This document shows, in pieces, positions 62,864 through 64,000 of a stretch of 64,000 nt of DNA; position 1 is the stretch's first letter; each line of letters begins with the position of its first letter. The notes beneath the pieces were generated by a model. It worked only from the letters and a program-made list of their open reading frames with translations, ran no database searches and was not told the DNA's origin. The DNA is from Ptiloglossa arizonensis (taxonomy: Eukaryota > Arthropoda > Insecta > Hymenoptera > Colletidae), in contig NW_027479722.1 in the NCBI RefSeq assembly GCF_051014685.1, forward strand, positions 1 to 64,000. Direction: 5' to 3'. A program made the translations under genes and the position numbers.

Positions 62864-64000
62864 AGAAACTCGCCCGATTACAACGCTATGCGTACTTCTC
62901 CCCGAGGCCGTTCTAGTCATTCGTTTCGAGCATCAGAACTGCGAAAATTTTGAGTTTCTCAAGCGTTTCTTGCTTCCAAGCTGCCATATCTCGCGAACGG
63001 ATCGACCAATCCGCAAAATTTCTGTTGCATCTGAAAGTACAAACTCGCCCGATTACATCGGTATGCGTACTTTTCCCCTAGGCCGTTCTAGTTATTCGTT
63101 TCGAGCATCAGAACTGCGAAAATTTTGAGTTTCTCAAGCGTTTCTTACCTCCAAACAGCCACATCTCGCGAACGGATTGACCAATCCGCAAAATTTCTGT
63201 TGCATCTGAAAGTAGAGACACGCCCGATTACAACGGTATGTGTAGTTTTCCCCTAGGCCGTTCGAGTTATTCGTTTCGAGCATCAGAACTGCGAAAATTT
63301 TGAGTTTCTCAAGCGTTTCTTACATCCAAACTGCCATATCTCGCGAACGGATTGACCGATCCGCAAAATTTCTGTTGCATCTGAAAGTAGAAACTCGCCC
63401 GATTACAACGGTATGCGTACTTCTCCCCTAGGCCGTTCTAGTCACTCGTTTCGAGCATCAGAACTGCGAAAATTTTGAGTTTCTCAAGCGTTTCTTGCTT
63501 CCAAGCTGCCATATCTCGCGAACGGATCGACCAATCCGCAAAATTTCTGTTGCATCTGAAAGTAGAAACTCGCCCGATTACAACGGTATGCGTACTTCTC
63601 CCCGAGGCCGTTCTAGTCATTCGTTTCGAGCATCAGAACTGCGAAAATTTTGAGTTTCTCAAGCGTTTCTTACTTCCAAACTGCCATATCTCGCGAACGG
63701 ATTGACCAATCCGCAAAATTTCTGTTGCATCTGAAAGTAGAAACTCGCCCGATTACCACGGTATACGCACTTTTCCCCTGGGCCGTTCTAGTTATTCGTT
63801 TCGAGCATCAGAACTGCGAAAATTTTGAGTTTCTAAAGCGTTTTTTATCTCCAAACTGCCATGTCTCGCGAACGGATTGATCAATCCGCAAAATTTCTGT
63901 TGCATCTGAAAGTAGAATCTCGCCCGATTACATCGGTATGCGTACTTCTCCCCGAGGCCGTTCTAGTCATTCGTTTCGAGCATCAGAACTGCGAAAATTT

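Larger units (their letters stand above)
1..64000. repeat. 175-bp tandem satellite DNA array filling the window
   Basis: The same 175-bp unit repeats head to tail from the first to the last base, about 366 copies, with no inversion, spacer or inserted element seen. Landmarks present in nearly every copy are TCAGAACTGCGAAAATTTT, CTGTTGCATCTGAAAGTAG, CTCGCCCGATTACA and the palindrome CCTAGG. The consensus is about 45% GC and C-rich on the + strand (about 46 C to 32 G). It is a eukaryotic satellite by its structure, and its nucleosome-plus-linker length is typical of centromeric or pericentromeric satellites, but that role is inferred. I do not recognise the family. No coding, tRNA, rRNA or transposon signature was found in any stretch. 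Confidence 0.97.
48371..64000. repeat. Higher-order-repeat domain built on a five-monomer module
   Basis: A module of five monomer types recurs in order. F has TGTGTAG...GGCCATTCCAG, G has TTCCTCTAGGTCG with TTGAATTTC, H has TTCCACTAGG with TTTTTAGTTTC, A has TGTGCGTAC with GATTGATCAATCC, and B has TTCTCCCCGAGG. F starts near 48,545, 49,595, 50,644, 51,518, 53,620, 54,490, 56,410, 58,690 and 60,610. Between modules lies a second series that begins with a TTGCTTCCAAGCTG form of B and passes through ACAGCCACATC, CCGTTCGAG and TTTTTTATC types. It starts near 52,218, 57,115, 61,315 and 62,885. Confidence 0.85.

Noticed and set aside
1..64000. Open reading frames of 60-160 residues on both strands as genes
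   Set aside because: All are translations of the satellite. They recur at multiples of 175 bp, occur on both strands over the same bases, and show no domain, signal sequence or start context.
1..64000. CRISPR array
   Set aside because: There are no short direct repeats separated by unique spacers. The full 175 bp is repeated without unique sequence, and no cas genes are present.
1..64000. Transposon, tRNA, rRNA, telomere repeat or promoter sequences within the array
   Set aside because: No interruption of the 175-bp pattern, no terminal repeats or target duplications, no telomere motif runs and no RNA gene signature were seen.

Overview
The whole 64 kb window is one head-to-tail satellite DNA array. 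It contains no gene, RNA gene or transposon that I can support, and no non-satellite DNA. The repeat unit is 175 bp (about 366 copies), with a consensus of roughly 45% GC, all in the same orientation. The open reading frames are translations of the repeat itself. 175 is not a multiple of 3, so the frame shifts with every copy, and none looks like a protein. The organism is a eukaryote. A nucleosome-scale monomer, complex multi-monomer units and tens of kb of uninterrupted array are typical of centromeric or pericentromeric satellites. I do not recognise the family and cannot name the species. About 13 CpG per consensus monomer, against about 8 expected, suggests a genome or locus without heavy germline CpG methylation.

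Layout. Positions 1 to about 5,990 are an indel-riddled but collinear copy of 11,621-17,550 and look like unpolished long-read sequence. From about 5,990 to 46,636 the array stays in exact 175-bp register (232 monomers with no net indel) and is a mosaic of nested segmental tandem duplications. These are 25/26 monomers (8.3-17.3 kb), 38/37 monomers (14.5-27.7 kb), a dispersed block repeated at a 14-monomer offset (27.1-31.2 kb), 8 monomers (32.4-35.2 kb) and 24/25 monomers (38.4-46.3 kb). From about 46.6 kb to the right end, new monomer families dominate. A five-monomer module (called F-G-H-A-B here) recurs, and nine 1-bp deletions appear, five of them the same deletion in the same monomer type. 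This is the youngest-looking, most higher-order-repeat-like part.

Inside the monomer, three elements stand out. One is a near-invariant 19-bp core containing A4T4. The second is a 16-bp dyad, CGGATTG-AC-CAATCCG, which is a perfect palindrome in some families. The third is a weak CENP-B-box-like match on the minus strand. Several chimeric monomers mark unequal-exchange junctions, three of them within about 15 bp around the CCTAGG palindrome. There is no gene-based system here. The interest lies in the satellite's architecture, its recombination scars and an apparent assembly-quality boundary.
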